DNA from: Bacteroidota bacterium | GTDB taxonomy: Bacteria; Bacteroidota; Ignavibacteria; Ignavibacteriales; Ignavibacteriaceae | NCBI GenBank assembly: GCA_021790055.1 | Contig: JAJYIL010000025.1 | Span: 1-13,555 of the forward strand | DNA: 13,555 nucleotides | Direction of reading: 5' to 3' | Shown here: in pieces, positions 1 to 7,711 of the stretch | Numbering within the stretch: the stretch's first letter is position 1 | Layout of the letters: each line of letters opens with the position of its first letter | Position numbers and translations under genes: made by a program | The notes under the pieces: generated by a model | Databases searched by the model: none | The model's input: only the letters and a program-made list of their open reading frames with translations | What the model was told of the DNA's origin: nothing

Positions 1-3000
1 TAAGAGATAATATTCCAATGCCGGTTCCAGGTGAGGATGATCGCACTCAAATCATCGCAGGCAGCTCTGCAAAAATCTTGGACAATATGAGCAGCAGCCT
101 TACTATTCCTGTTGCTACTTCGCAGCGCGCGATCCCGGTAAAGCTTCTTGAAGAAAACCGGACGCTTATAAATCATTACCTCCAGAAAAAGAGCCTGGGA
201 AAAATTTCTTTCACTCATCTAATTGCGTGGGCAATTGTAAAAGCAATTACAACCAACCCGGCAATGAACAACGCTTTTACAATTATCAGCGGAAGACCGA
301 ATGTCATTAAGAGAAATAAGATCAACCTCGGTCTTGCAATTGATATTGAAAGAAAAGACGGCAGCCGCTCCCTGATTGTTCCGAATATAAAGAACGCAAA
401 CTTGATGTCGTTCGACGAATTTTATAAAACTTACGACGACCTTGTCTCCCGTTCACGTAAAGGCTTGATTGATCCTTCCGAATTTCTAGGAACAACAATT
501 ACGCTGACAAATCCCGGTACAATCGGTACTGTAAGCTCTGTCCCGAGGTTGATGCTTGGTCAAGGAACTATCGTCGCTACCGGAGCTATTCAATACCCTG
601 CAGAGTACCAGGCAATGTCGCCCTCGACAATTTCTACTCTTGGTATAAGCAAGGTTATGAATATAACCAGCACCTACGACCACCGCATTATTCAAGGCGC
701 AGAGTCCGGCTTATTCTTAAAAGAAATTCATGATCTTCTTTTGGGGAACAACTTCTTTTATGAAGAGATTTTTGAAGACTTGAAAATACCGGCACAGCCT
801 CTTACATGGAAAACCGACTTTCAACCGGCTACTATTGCTAAAGGCGGAAGCACCGAAGAGTTTGAAAAGCAAGGAAGAGTTCTTCAGTTAATAAATCTTT
901 ACCGTGTTCGGGGGCACTTAATTGCAGACCTCGATCCAATCGGCTCGCCAACTCCTTATCATCCTGAATTAGATCCGGCGACTTACAAGCTAACTCTATG
1001 GGATCTTGATAGAGAATTCATTACCGGCGGCTTTAGCGGATTAAGAACCGCCACGCTTAGAGAAATTCTCGACATACTTCAAAAAACTTATTGCGATAAA
1101 ATCGGCATAGAGTATATGCACATTCAGAACCCGGCTGAAAAAGTTTGGCTGCAAGGAAAGATGGAACCGGTTAAGAACATTCCGAACTTTGATCTCAATA
1201 CAAAGAGAACAATTTTGGAAAAGCTGATTATTGCAGAATCTTTCGAGCATTTTATTCACAACAAGTTTATCGGGCATAAAAGATTTTCATTGGAAGGCTC
1301 CGAGACATTGATACCGGTACTCGATATGCTGCTTAACGACGCAAGCGATTCAGGTATGCTTGAAGTAGTTCTGGGAATTGCTCACCGAGGAAGGCTTAAC
1401 GTTTTATGCAACATTATCGGCAAGTCGTATGAATCTATATTTTCGGAGTTTGAAGATATTCCAGACTTGAATTCAATTGAAGGTTCGGGTGATGTTAAAT
1501 ATCATCTTGGAGCTGCCGGAAAGTATAAAACCGGAAATGGAAAGAGCATTACTGTTTCAGTTGCATCAAACCCGAGTCATCTGGAATGGGTTGATCCTGT
1601 TGTGGAAGGAATTGTGAGGGCAAAGCAGACAAGGCTTCAAGATAAAGAACATAGAAGAGTTATGTCCGTGCTGATCCATGGCGATGCTGCCTTTGCGGGT
1701 CAAGGCATTGTTGCCGAGACTCTTAACCTTTCACAGCTTAAAGGATACAGAACCGGCGGAACAATTCACATAATAATAAACAATCAAATTGGGTTTACAA
1801 CAACACCCGAAGAAGCGCGGTCTTCCCAGTACGCAACCGATGTTGCCAAGATGATTCAAGCGCCTATCTTCCATGTAAACGGCGAAGATCCCGAAGCTGC
1901 TCTGTGGGTAACGAAAATCGCCTTTGAGTACAGACAAATTTTTAAGAAGGATATCGTCATCGACATGTTCGGCTTTAGAAGACACGGACACAACGAAGGC
2001 GATGAACCCGGCTTTACACAGCCGCTTCTTTATGAAAAGATTAAGAGCCATCCTTCAGTAAGAGAAATATATTCCAAAGCGCTTTTGGAAAACAAAGCGA
2101 TTTCATCCGATGAAATTCAAAATATGAATGACCGGGTTTACAACCAGCTAAACGAAGCATTCGATAAGACCAAGAGAAAAAGTATCGAGTTTAAATCTGA
2201 CGCTCCGTTGGCTGTCTCAAAAGAGAAAGTTGAGGCTGCTACTCCTGTAGGAGATACCGGAATTTCTGAAGAACAGCTTAATAATATTCTGCAAGGAATT
2301 ACTAAAGTTCCAAGGGAATTTTCTGTTCATCCTAAATTGAAAAAATTTCTTGACAGAAGATTGGATCTTGCTGACGACAAGATTCAAGCAGATTGGGCAC
2401 TAGCCGAATCTCTGGCTTTCGGAAGTCTGCTGCTTGAAGGAACACCTGTAAGGCTAAGCGGACAGGACAGCGTGCGGGGTACTTTCAGCCAGCGTCATCT
2501 TGCTTTAACTGATATCCATACCGGTGCAGAGTTCGTACCGCTTAATCATATCTCTCAAAGCCAGGCAAAGATTGAAGCGCTTGACAGTCTTCTTTCGGAA
2601 GCCGCTGTCCTCGGCTTTGAGTATGGGTATAGCACTGCCGACCCGTTAGCTCTTGTTATCTGGGAAGCTCAGTTCGGTGATTTTGCAAACGGCGCACAGG
2701 TAATAATTGATAACTTCATTGTCGCTTCTTATGAAAAGTGGAAACTGCCTAACGGCATCGTAATGCTTCTGCCTCACGGCTACGAGGGACAAGGCGCTGA
2801 GCATTCAAGCGCACGGCTCGAAAGGTTTTTAACACTTTGCGCTAAAGAAAACATGCAGGTATGCAACGTTACTACGCCTGCGCAGTATTTTCATCTTCTT
2901 AGAAGACAGATAAAAAGAAGAATGATGAAGCCGCTCGTAATTATGACGCCGAAAAGCTTGCTTCGTCTCCATGAAGCACAATCTCCGAAAGAAGAATTTA

Positions 3001-3416
3001 TTAACGGCTGGTTCAATGAGATTATTGATGATAGAACGATTGAGGATAAAAATTCTGTAAATAAAATTATCATTTGCACCGGCAAAGTTTATTATGATTT
3101 GCTGCGCTTTAGAACTGATCATAAGATTACAACTACCGCAATAATTAGAGTTGAACAGATTTATCCTTACATGTCGGGAAAGATAAAAGAAATTTTATCT
3201 TCATACGTAAAAGCGAAGGAAGTCTTGTGGGTACAGGAGGAGCCGAAAAATATGGGAGCGTGGGGATTTCTGGTTCCAAGACTGATGGAAGACCTTGGAG
3301 AAGGACAACGACTGCGTTACGTTGGCAGACTCGAAAGTCCGAGCCCGGCAATGGGCTCGCACAAAATCTCCGAAAGCCAGCAGAAAGAACTTGTTGAAAA
3401 AGCCTTCGGCGAATAA
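1..3416 (+). CDS. kgd: Multifunctional 2-oxoglutarate dehydrogenase/decarboxylase (E2-E1 fusion, Kgd type), 5'-partial
   Basis: TCA-cycle enzyme of the cytoplasm: ThDP-dependent decarboxylation of 2-oxoglutarate (E1o), fused to a succinyltransferase-type E2 domain. The frame is open to the left edge (first full codon at base 3), so the gene starts outside the window; the Met at base 18 lies in the linker and is probably not the start. Numbered from that Met: E2-like catalytic domain about 25-245, with the active-site segment DHRIIQG (His222) in which the Asp of the usual HxxxDG is Gln, as I recall for mycobacterial Kgd; E1 helical and ThDP regions from about 275, with AHRGRLN (His456), HGDAAFAGQG (554-563) and Asn588-Asn589 closing the GD...NN ThDP motif; transketolase-type pyrimidine domain from about 790 with GQDSVRGTFSQRH; C-terminal domain to 1132. 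No lipoyl domain is visible, so a lipoyl carrier must come from another protein. Ordinary SucA is about 900-950 residues and lacks the E2 part. The identification is secure. Confidence 0.95.
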   Translation, partial: RDNIPMPVPGEDDRTQIIAGSSAKILDNMSSSLTIPVATSQRAIPVKLLEENRTLINHYLQKKSLGKISFTHLIAWAIVKAITTNPAMNNAFTIISGRPNVIKRNKINLGLAIDIERKDGSRSLIVPNIKNANLMSFDEFYKTYDDLVSRSRKGLIDPSEFLGTTITLTNPGTIGTVSSVPRLMLGQGTIVATGAIQYPAEYQAMSPSTISTLGISKVMNITSTYDHRIIQGAESGLFLKEIHDLLLGNNFFYEEIFEDLKIPAQPLTWKTDFQPATIAKGGSTEEFEKQGRVLQLINLYRVRGHLIADLDPIGSPTPYHPELDPATYKLTLWDLDREFITGGFSGLRTATLREILDILQKTYCDKIGIEYMHIQNPAEKVWLQGKMEPVKNIPNFDLNTKRTILEKLIIAESFEHFIHNKFIGHKRFSLEGSETLIPVLDMLLNDASDSGMLEVVLGIAHRGRLNVLCNIIGKSYESIFSEFEDIPDLNSIEGSGDVKYHLGAAGKYKTGNGKSITVSVASNPSHLEWVDPVVEGIVRAKQTRLQDKEHRRVMSVLIHGDAAFAGQGIVAETLNLSQLKGYRTGGTIHIIINNQIGFTTTPEEARSSQYATDVAKMIQAPIFHVNGEDPEAALWVTKIAFEYRQIFKKDIVIDMFGFRRHGHNEGDEPGFTQPLLYEKIKSHPSVREIYSKALLENKAISSDEIQNMNDRVYNQLNEAFDKTKRKSIEFKSDAPLAVSKEKVEAATPVGDTGISEEQLNNILQGITKVPREFSVHPKLKKFLDRRLDLADDKIQADWALAESLAFGSLLLEGTPVRLSGQDSVRGTFSQRHLALTDIHTGAEFVPLNHISQSQAKIEALDSLLSEAAVLGFEYGYSTADPLALVIWEAQFGDFANGAQVIIDNFIVASYEKWKLPNGIVMLLPHGYEGQGAEHSSARLERFLTLCAKENMQVCNVTTPAQYFHLLRRQIKRRMMKPLVIMTPKSLLRLHEAQSPKEEFINGWFNEIIDDRTIEDKNSVNKIIICTGKVYYDLLRFRTDHKITTTAIIRVEQIYPYMSGKIKEILSSYVKAKEVLWVQEEPKNMGAWGFLVPRLMEDLGEGQRLRYVGRLESPSPAMGSHKISESQQKELVEKAFGE

Positions 3417-3589
3417 TCTTCTTGGAATAAATTATCAGGATTCTTAATTTAAACCTAAAGAATTTTTGTTCTAATTTATTTTGTTAAACAACCACCCGGA
3501 AAAATGGAGAATTGGAATAATGGAATATGCGATTTTACTTCATTACTACAACGTTCAAATACTCGAGGCGCAGTGTTTATATAAATTAA
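3417..3589. other. Non-coding spacer between kgd and the tRNA-like region
   Basis: AT-rich, with no credible ORF. It holds a weak terminator-like inverted repeat (listed separately), then a low-complexity GGAGAATTGGAATAATGGAA stretch at about 3504-3523. A TATAAA at 3580-3585, just before the tRNA-like sequence, could be a -10 box, but I see no -35 at normal spacing. Confidence 0.4.
3439..3468 (+). terminator. Weak candidate terminator after kgd
   Basis: ATTCTT (3440-3445) pairs with AAGAAT (3458-3463) across a 12-nt loop and is followed by a run of T. The stem is only 6 bp and AT-rich, so intrinsic termination here is doubtful. It is the only hairpin plus T-run seen soon after the kgd stop. 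Confidence 0.25.
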
Positions 3590-3682
3590 GCGACGGTAAC
3601 TCAGTTTCAGCCGAAGGCTGATTCGCCTCCGGCGAAGGCAGAGTATCACCCTGATTAAGATCGGAATGAATGTCGCAGGTTC
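3590..3682 (+). pseudogene. Degenerate tRNA-like sequence with a split D-loop
   Basis: The 5' part matches the intact tRNA-Gly downstream: GCGACGG (acceptor-like), TA, ACTC D-stem, AGTT, then GGCA-GAGT, as in AGTTGGCAGAGT at 3714-3725. A 30-bp double hairpin (3607-3636) sits exactly between AGTT and GGCA. The anticodon arm is also altered: TCACC is followed by CTGAT (GAT at the anticodon position, Ile-like if original), but the 3' stem expected as GGTGA reads GGaaTGA after extra bases. The sequence then shares GAATGTCGC and GGTTC with tRNA-Gly and stops in the T-loop; the 3' acceptor strand is missing. It cannot form a standard tRNA. Pairing that survives (GCGAC 3590-3594 with GTCGC 3672-3676, and an extended anticodon-arm hairpin) leaves open a folded non-tRNA transcript, but a decayed tRNA gene is the simplest reading. 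Confidence 0.7.
3607..3636. repeat. 30-bp double-palindrome insert in the tRNA-like sequence
   Basis: Two adjacent perfect 6-bp-stem hairpins with 3-nt loops: TCAGCC-GAA-GGCTGA (3607-3621) and TTCGCC-TCC-GGCGAA (3622-3636). They are GC-rich in an AT-rich spacer. Removing these 30 bases restores the exact D-arm of the neighbouring tRNA-Gly, which marks this block as an insertion. It resembles small palindromic intergenic repeats seen in many bacterial genomes. No second copy is visible in the window, so family membership is inferred. Confidence 0.7.
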
Positions 3683-3700
3683 TTTATAAAAATTTTATTT

Positions 3701-3773
3701 GCGAGCGTAACTCAGTTGGCAGAGTGTCAGCTTCCCAAGCTGAATGTCGCGGGTTCGAACCCCGTCGCTCGCT
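3701..3773 (+). tRNA. trnG: tRNA-Gly (anticodon CCC)
   Basis: A complete 73-nt cloverleaf. The acceptor GCGAGCG pairs with CGCTCGC (3766-3772), with discriminator T3773. The D-arm is ACTC...GAGT. The anticodon arm is TCAGC-TTCCCAA-GCTGA, which places CCC at positions 34-36 (reads GGG, glycine). The T-arm is GCGGG-TTCGAAC-CCCGT. The 3' CCA is not encoded and must be added after transcription. A TATAAA at 3685-3690 lies at -10-like distance, without a clear -35. The gene ends 7 nt before the convergent end of the PrkA2 gene. Confidence 0.95.
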
Positions 3774-3780
3774 CACTTCC

Positions 3781-6063
3781 TTAATTAAAATTCTCGGCAA
3801 TCTTATTCCTTATAACATAAAGGCAAACGTGCTTTGCGCCTTCCTTTGAATAATTGAATTTAGACATTAGGTTCTTGATTAGGAATGTTACCTCTTCTTT
3901 AGTGCGGTTGTCATAAACTTCGAATTTGGATGTACCGAACTCTTTAATGGCAGCTTCAAACGCGGGGAACTCAAGGAATGGCTGGAAGATATGCTCTCTC
4001 AGATTATTTATGTAAGTTGAATACAGATCTTTATAAATCTCTGTCCCGGTAATGTTGTCTTCTTCCGTCATCTGCTGGATGTTAATTCCAAGCATGGTAG
4101 CAGTTTCTTCGCGGAATTTTTTCTTGGCTCTTGCGGATACATCATGCGGCAGCAGATACTGTTCAATCGAACTAAAGAACTGCTCGGTTATTTCAATCTT
4201 CTCCTTTGTATACGGGCTTACAAGTGTCTCACCCAAATCGTAGTTCGAGGAGAAGAGATAATTCTGAATATCCTTGCTGATGCGCTCCTCGTTCTGATGG
4301 AACAACGACGCTTTTATTTCCTCCATAATATTATAGTTGTAAAGCCGGATAACCGAGTCAATAAATCCTTTTGGAATCCTCTCGTTATACTGCTCATGCT
4401 TCCTAAAGAATTTGCGGATATCCTCCATCGTAACCTGGAGCTCTTCCGGGGTACCGTTCTCTGCCTGCTTCCTCGGTATCGAGTTGTAGAATTCATTAAA
4501 GATATAAATTGATTCCCTTCCACTGAAGCCTGTCTTTCCTTCCTTGTCCGATTCCTTTATGATTTTCCTTCGAACATTCTTATTAAAGTTTTTGTAGTCC
4601 TCATCTGTCAGCCAATCCGGAATTTTATTCGAATAGATAGACAGCTTAAGCAGCAGCATGTTCTCATCGCAATAATCCGAATAGAGAGACTGATCCTCTA
4701 TCCATTCCGAGATTGCCGGCGAGTTTATGTTAAGCCGCGAGCTGATAATTATCTTGGCAAAGTTCTCAAGCACCCCGGGAAGAAAATGGCTATTTATTTG
4801 TGTTCCGAAAGAATGATAATATATTTTAACCTCTTCGGTATAATTAAGAATGTAGTTTACATTTATTTCAATTATCCGATCTTTAAATGAATCAAGCGAA
4901 ACGATTTTCTGCCGGTCTTCGGGATTCATAATAGAGATAAAAAGCGAATTAACATTTTCTTCTATGTCGCCGATCTTATGAACGCCTTCGCTGATAATTC
5001 CGTGAAGATTTAGGAAGCGCTTTTCGTTCTCACCTTTCACATCCATTATCGCAAAGACTCCGTTGTTGGTTTTTGCGTACCGCGAAAAGACATATTGTAC
5101 AAGATTGCTGTTGCGGAACCTTAAGCTAAGCTGCCGCTGCAGTTCCTCATTCGTAGAAAAAATATTTTCCGGCTCTTTATCGGCGGCATTAAATACACTT
5201 ATCCCGTATCCGAGTCTTCTATTAAAAATAAAGCGCTTTGCAAAAAGCATATCGAATACCTCTGCCGGCGATCTTAAACGATTTATCAAAGCATCATATA
5301 AAGAAGTGCAGATTGTACAGGCATTTTCGGTAAACAGCCATTCATATTCTTTCTTATAAAAGATTTTAAGACGGGCATTATCCTTTACAAGCTTGTCAAG
5401 AATTTCTGCGCGGTATTCTTTCGGAATGATCAATACCGGATGATCATGACTGGGACACGGCACTTCCAGGATATCTGAATTTATATTCTGCGGCTTTATT
5501 AAAGAACCTTTATTAATATAATATTCCTCAATCGCTTCTTTAACAAGCGGTGAAAGCATGCTGCCTATTTTTTGATGATCCAGCCTCCAAAGTACTTCGT
5601 AGTTTATTCCTTCATGACTATGAGTGAATTCTTCAAACCTTCTTAAAAGATTATTTAAGAAAGTACTTTTACCGCTGCCCGGAGGTCCCATAAAAACATA
5701 AATTTTATTTTGCTGAGTTCCTTCTCTAAATGAATCCGCTAATCGGATAAGCCTGTTTGCAAGCGGCAGGTCGGTAAAAAATGGAGTATCGGTGTTTTCA
5801 ACAAAAAGTCTTTCGCAATTAATTGTCTTGTAGCTAATGCTTTCCGGATCGTCTTTATATTCATCTTCAATATCGATATAATAATAAATCATATCGCTGA
5901 ATAACTGAAAGACATTCCTAAAGTAAAGCAGCGGATCCTCACGAGCTCTTGCTAAAAAATCATGGAATGGAATTACCGAGCCTTCGTCGGATTTTTTAAG
6001 CTTTCGGTCAAGTAGATTAATAATATCGTTCGATTTGCCGCTTGCAAATTTAGTTGTCATCAT
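3781..6063 (-). CDS. PrkA-family AAA+ protein, second paralog (PrkA2), YeaG-like
   Basis: 760 residues (E. coli YeaG is about 640). AAA+ domain about 60-420: Walker A GPPGSGKS at 126-133; Walker B-like strand VFAIMD ending at Asp341, where the usual D-E pair is M-D; sensor-1-like Asn380 in SIMNPED; Arg396 in KDRIIEI as the probable arginine-finger segment. An insert carries CPSHDHP (Cys203, His206, His208) and CTIC (Cys249, Cys252), possibly a metal site. The C-terminal half corresponds to the PrkA C-terminal domain, and its end (FNYSKEGAKHVCLYV) aligns by eye with the YeaG end KGYTRKQVRLLCEWY. Family members are described as serine kinases and, in Bacillus, as an ATP-dependent protease; no eukaryotic-type kinase motif is visible. 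It is the last gene of the operon, 7 nt after spoVR. There are two Met codons at the start (6063 or 6060) and a weak AGG upstream. Family assignment is firm; activity is unknown. Confidence 0.88.
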   Translation of the reverse strand: MMTTKFASGKSNDIINLLDRKLKKSDEGSVIPFHDFLARAREDPLLYFRNVFQLFSDMIYYYIDIEDEYKDDPESISYKTINCERLFVENTDTPFFTDLPLANRLIRLADSFREGTQQNKIYVFMGPPGSGKSTFLNNLLRRFEEFTHSHEGINYEVLWRLDHQKIGSMLSPLVKEAIEEYYINKGSLIKPQNINSDILEVPCPSHDHPVLIIPKEYRAEILDKLVKDNARLKIFYKKEYEWLFTENACTICTSLYDALINRLRSPAEVFDMLFAKRFIFNRRLGYGISVFNAADKEPENIFSTNEELQRQLSLRFRNSNLVQYVFSRYAKTNNGVFAIMDVKGENEKRFLNLHGIISEGVHKIGDIEENVNSLFISIMNPEDRQKIVSLDSFKDRIIEINVNYILNYTEEVKIYYHSFGTQINSHFLPGVLENFAKIIISSRLNINSPAISEWIEDQSLYSDYCDENMLLLKLSIYSNKIPDWLTDEDYKNFNKNVRRKIIKESDKEGKTGFSGRESIYIFNEFYNSIPRKQAENGTPEELQVTMEDIRKFFRKHEQYNERIPKGFIDSVIRLYNYNIMEEIKASLFHQNEERISKDIQNYLFSSNYDLGETLVSPYTKEKIEITEQFFSSIEQYLLPHDVSARAKKKFREETATMLGINIQQMTEEDNITGTEIYKDLYSTYINNLREHIFQPFLEFPAFEAAIKEFGTSKFEVYDNRTKEEVTFLIKNLMSKFNYSKEGAKHVCLYVIRNKIAENFN

Positions 6064-6070
6064 AAACCTG

Positions 6071-7705
6071 TTAGTTCAAAACTTCTTTTTTTACTTTTTT
6101 ATTCTCAACAAAATATAAAACCTTCCTAAACATTTTTTCCCGCTGCCAGAAGTCATCGGAACTTACATTATCTTCATCCAATTTCATCTTATCCCAATCA
6201 AGCTCCATAGTTTCTAAGTAAACTTTCTGTCCCCAGAGATATTCAATTCCAATCAAAGTATTCGGAATATAATCCCGGTAAAGTTCTTTGCCTTCGAAGC
6301 GGTGGTTTAAATAAAGCGAGCCGTCCCGCTGAGTAGAAAAAGTAATATACGGAGGGTGATAAAGACTGTTCAGGACCATCGATTTATAATCCTGCGCCCT
6401 CCGGCTTTTAACATAATATTCTCGAACATTCTTATCGGGATTTATCCGCTGCCCTACAACTATCAATTTATGCTTATCAACAAAATCCTGATCGATAAAA
6501 GTATTCAGAAAAGTCAGGTCGCAGTAATTTTCTCTTACGTGGAAAATAAAATCTTTTCCTTTGCCAGTTAAATCATTATAATTTTCGCGCTGGTCAATAT
6601 CATCCAGCTTTCTGAAATTGTAGGAAAGTCTTCCTTTATCAGACATCTCTTCAATATACATAAACAACCGCCAGCCTATAGCATATGGATTCAATCCGAC
6701 TTTAGAAATTGATGTTACTAAGGAATTTACCTTAGCAAAAGCTACTTCATGCCCACGGATTCTTTCATCCTGCAAAAAAAGTTTTTCGTGCCAGTAGCTC
6801 GCCCAGCCTTCGTTCATAATCTTCGTGCGGATTTGCGGCGAAAAATAAAGACCGGTATCACGGATTATCGAAATAACCGTCTTCATCCAGATGTTTTCGT
6901 TTTTATTAAGAAAAGTACTTTCATCAAAAATGAACTGAATCAGATCTTTAACCCCGTTCTGATGATTATCATTTTTATGCTTTCTAAATAGATCATCGAA
7001 CTCCGGAAACTTCAAATAAATTTCCGTAAAGAAATTTTCTTCTTTGGATTTTAACTCAGTCTCTTCGGTTAAATTGTATCTTTCAATTTCTTCAAGATAA
7101 TTCTGCATGCTGAATTGGCTTCTATCCTGAAGAAAGTAATTGAAATAAAAATCAATCTGGTCCGGCAGTTTGAACAAATCAATTTCATCTTTGTCCTTTA
7201 GCGAATCGAAGTAACCGACAAGATTATCAATGCCGCGGGTGAACTCGATTATATAATCAACAGCTCTTCCTTTCTGAGCGTGAAGTTTTGAGATAATTCT
7301 TTTCTCAGTAAGCGCCTTCTCTTTAAAATCATAATCCCATGTATGCTCGAAGAATTTATTATTCTGGAAAAAATCAATATGAGCAATTACATGATAAAAG
7401 ATCATCACGTTCATCCAGTCGGGATTCTCGTTATTGTAAAACGAAATAGCCGGGCGGGTGTTTATTACAGTTTCAAAAGGATTGTTCGGATAATATTCAT
7501 ATTCACCTTTGCTTCGAAGTACTTCAATTTCCTGAAGCCAGTAATCATACAAAGTTGGAATCATGTTCTTCGGAGAAAGCTCAAGCAAGTCTGTGTTGGT
7601 TACCATGTATTCGAGAGTTGCTTTATCGAACTTAAGCCCGGCATCAAGTGCGCGTTCCTTGCAGCCTTCCATAATTTTTTTAGTATGTTGATCTATTAAT
7701 TCCAT
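6071..7705 (-). CDS. spoVR: SpoVR/YcgB family protein
   Basis: 544 residues, no signal peptide or membrane segment, so cytoplasmic. Family hallmarks in order: PFETVINTRPAISFY (76-90); the His motif HVIAHIDFFQNN (His105, His109, then DFF and NN), matching the HxxxHxDFFxNN pattern of SpoVR; NEGWASYWH (298-306); NPYAIGW (339-345); RENYCDLTFL (391-400). The family's biochemical role is not settled. It is named for a Bacillus spore cortex phenotype and co-occurs with PrkA and YhbH/YeaH. At 544 residues it is somewhat longer than the 470-510 typical of characterised members. I chose the ATG at 7705; a TTG two codons upstream (7711) would put the start against the vWA stop codon and is less likely. 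It begins 6 nt after the vWA gene and ends 7 nt before prkA2, so the three are surely co-transcribed. Confidence 0.92.
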   Translation of the reverse strand: MELIDQHTKKIMEGCKERALDAGLKFDKATLEYMVTNTDLLELSPKNMIPTLYDYWLQEIEVLRSKGEYEYYPNNPFETVINTRPAISFYNNENPDWMNVMIFYHVIAHIDFFQNNKFFEHTWDYDFKEKALTEKRIISKLHAQKGRAVDYIIEFTRGIDNLVGYFDSLKDKDEIDLFKLPDQIDFYFNYFLQDRSQFSMQNYLEEIERYNLTEETELKSKEENFFTEIYLKFPEFDDLFRKHKNDNHQNGVKDLIQFIFDESTFLNKNENIWMKTVISIIRDTGLYFSPQIRTKIMNEGWASYWHEKLFLQDERIRGHEVAFAKVNSLVTSISKVGLNPYAIGWRLFMYIEEMSDKGRLSYNFRKLDDIDQRENYNDLTGKGKDFIFHVRENYCDLTFLNTFIDQDFVDKHKLIVVGQRINPDKNVREYYVKSRRAQDYKSMVLNSLYHPPYITFSTQRDGSLYLNHRFEGKELYRDYIPNTLIGIEYLWGQKVYLETMELDWDKMKLDEDNVSSDDFWQREKMFRKVLYFVENKKVKKEVLN

Positions 7706-7711
7706 CTTCAA

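Noticed and set aside
1731..2051. 106-codon open frame on the - strand inside kgd
   Set aside because: It lies opposite the conserved ThDP-binding part of kgd, has no start signal and no family resemblance.
3657..3666. AAGATCGGAA in the altered anticodon arm resembles the start of a common sequencing adapter
   Set aside because: Only about 9 bases match and the sequence then diverges; it also takes part in a plausible hairpin. Chance is the likelier explanation.
7706..7711. TTG start for spoVR at 7711
   Set aside because: An ATG lies two codons downstream; the TTG has no better ribosome binding site and would place the start directly against the vWA stop codon.
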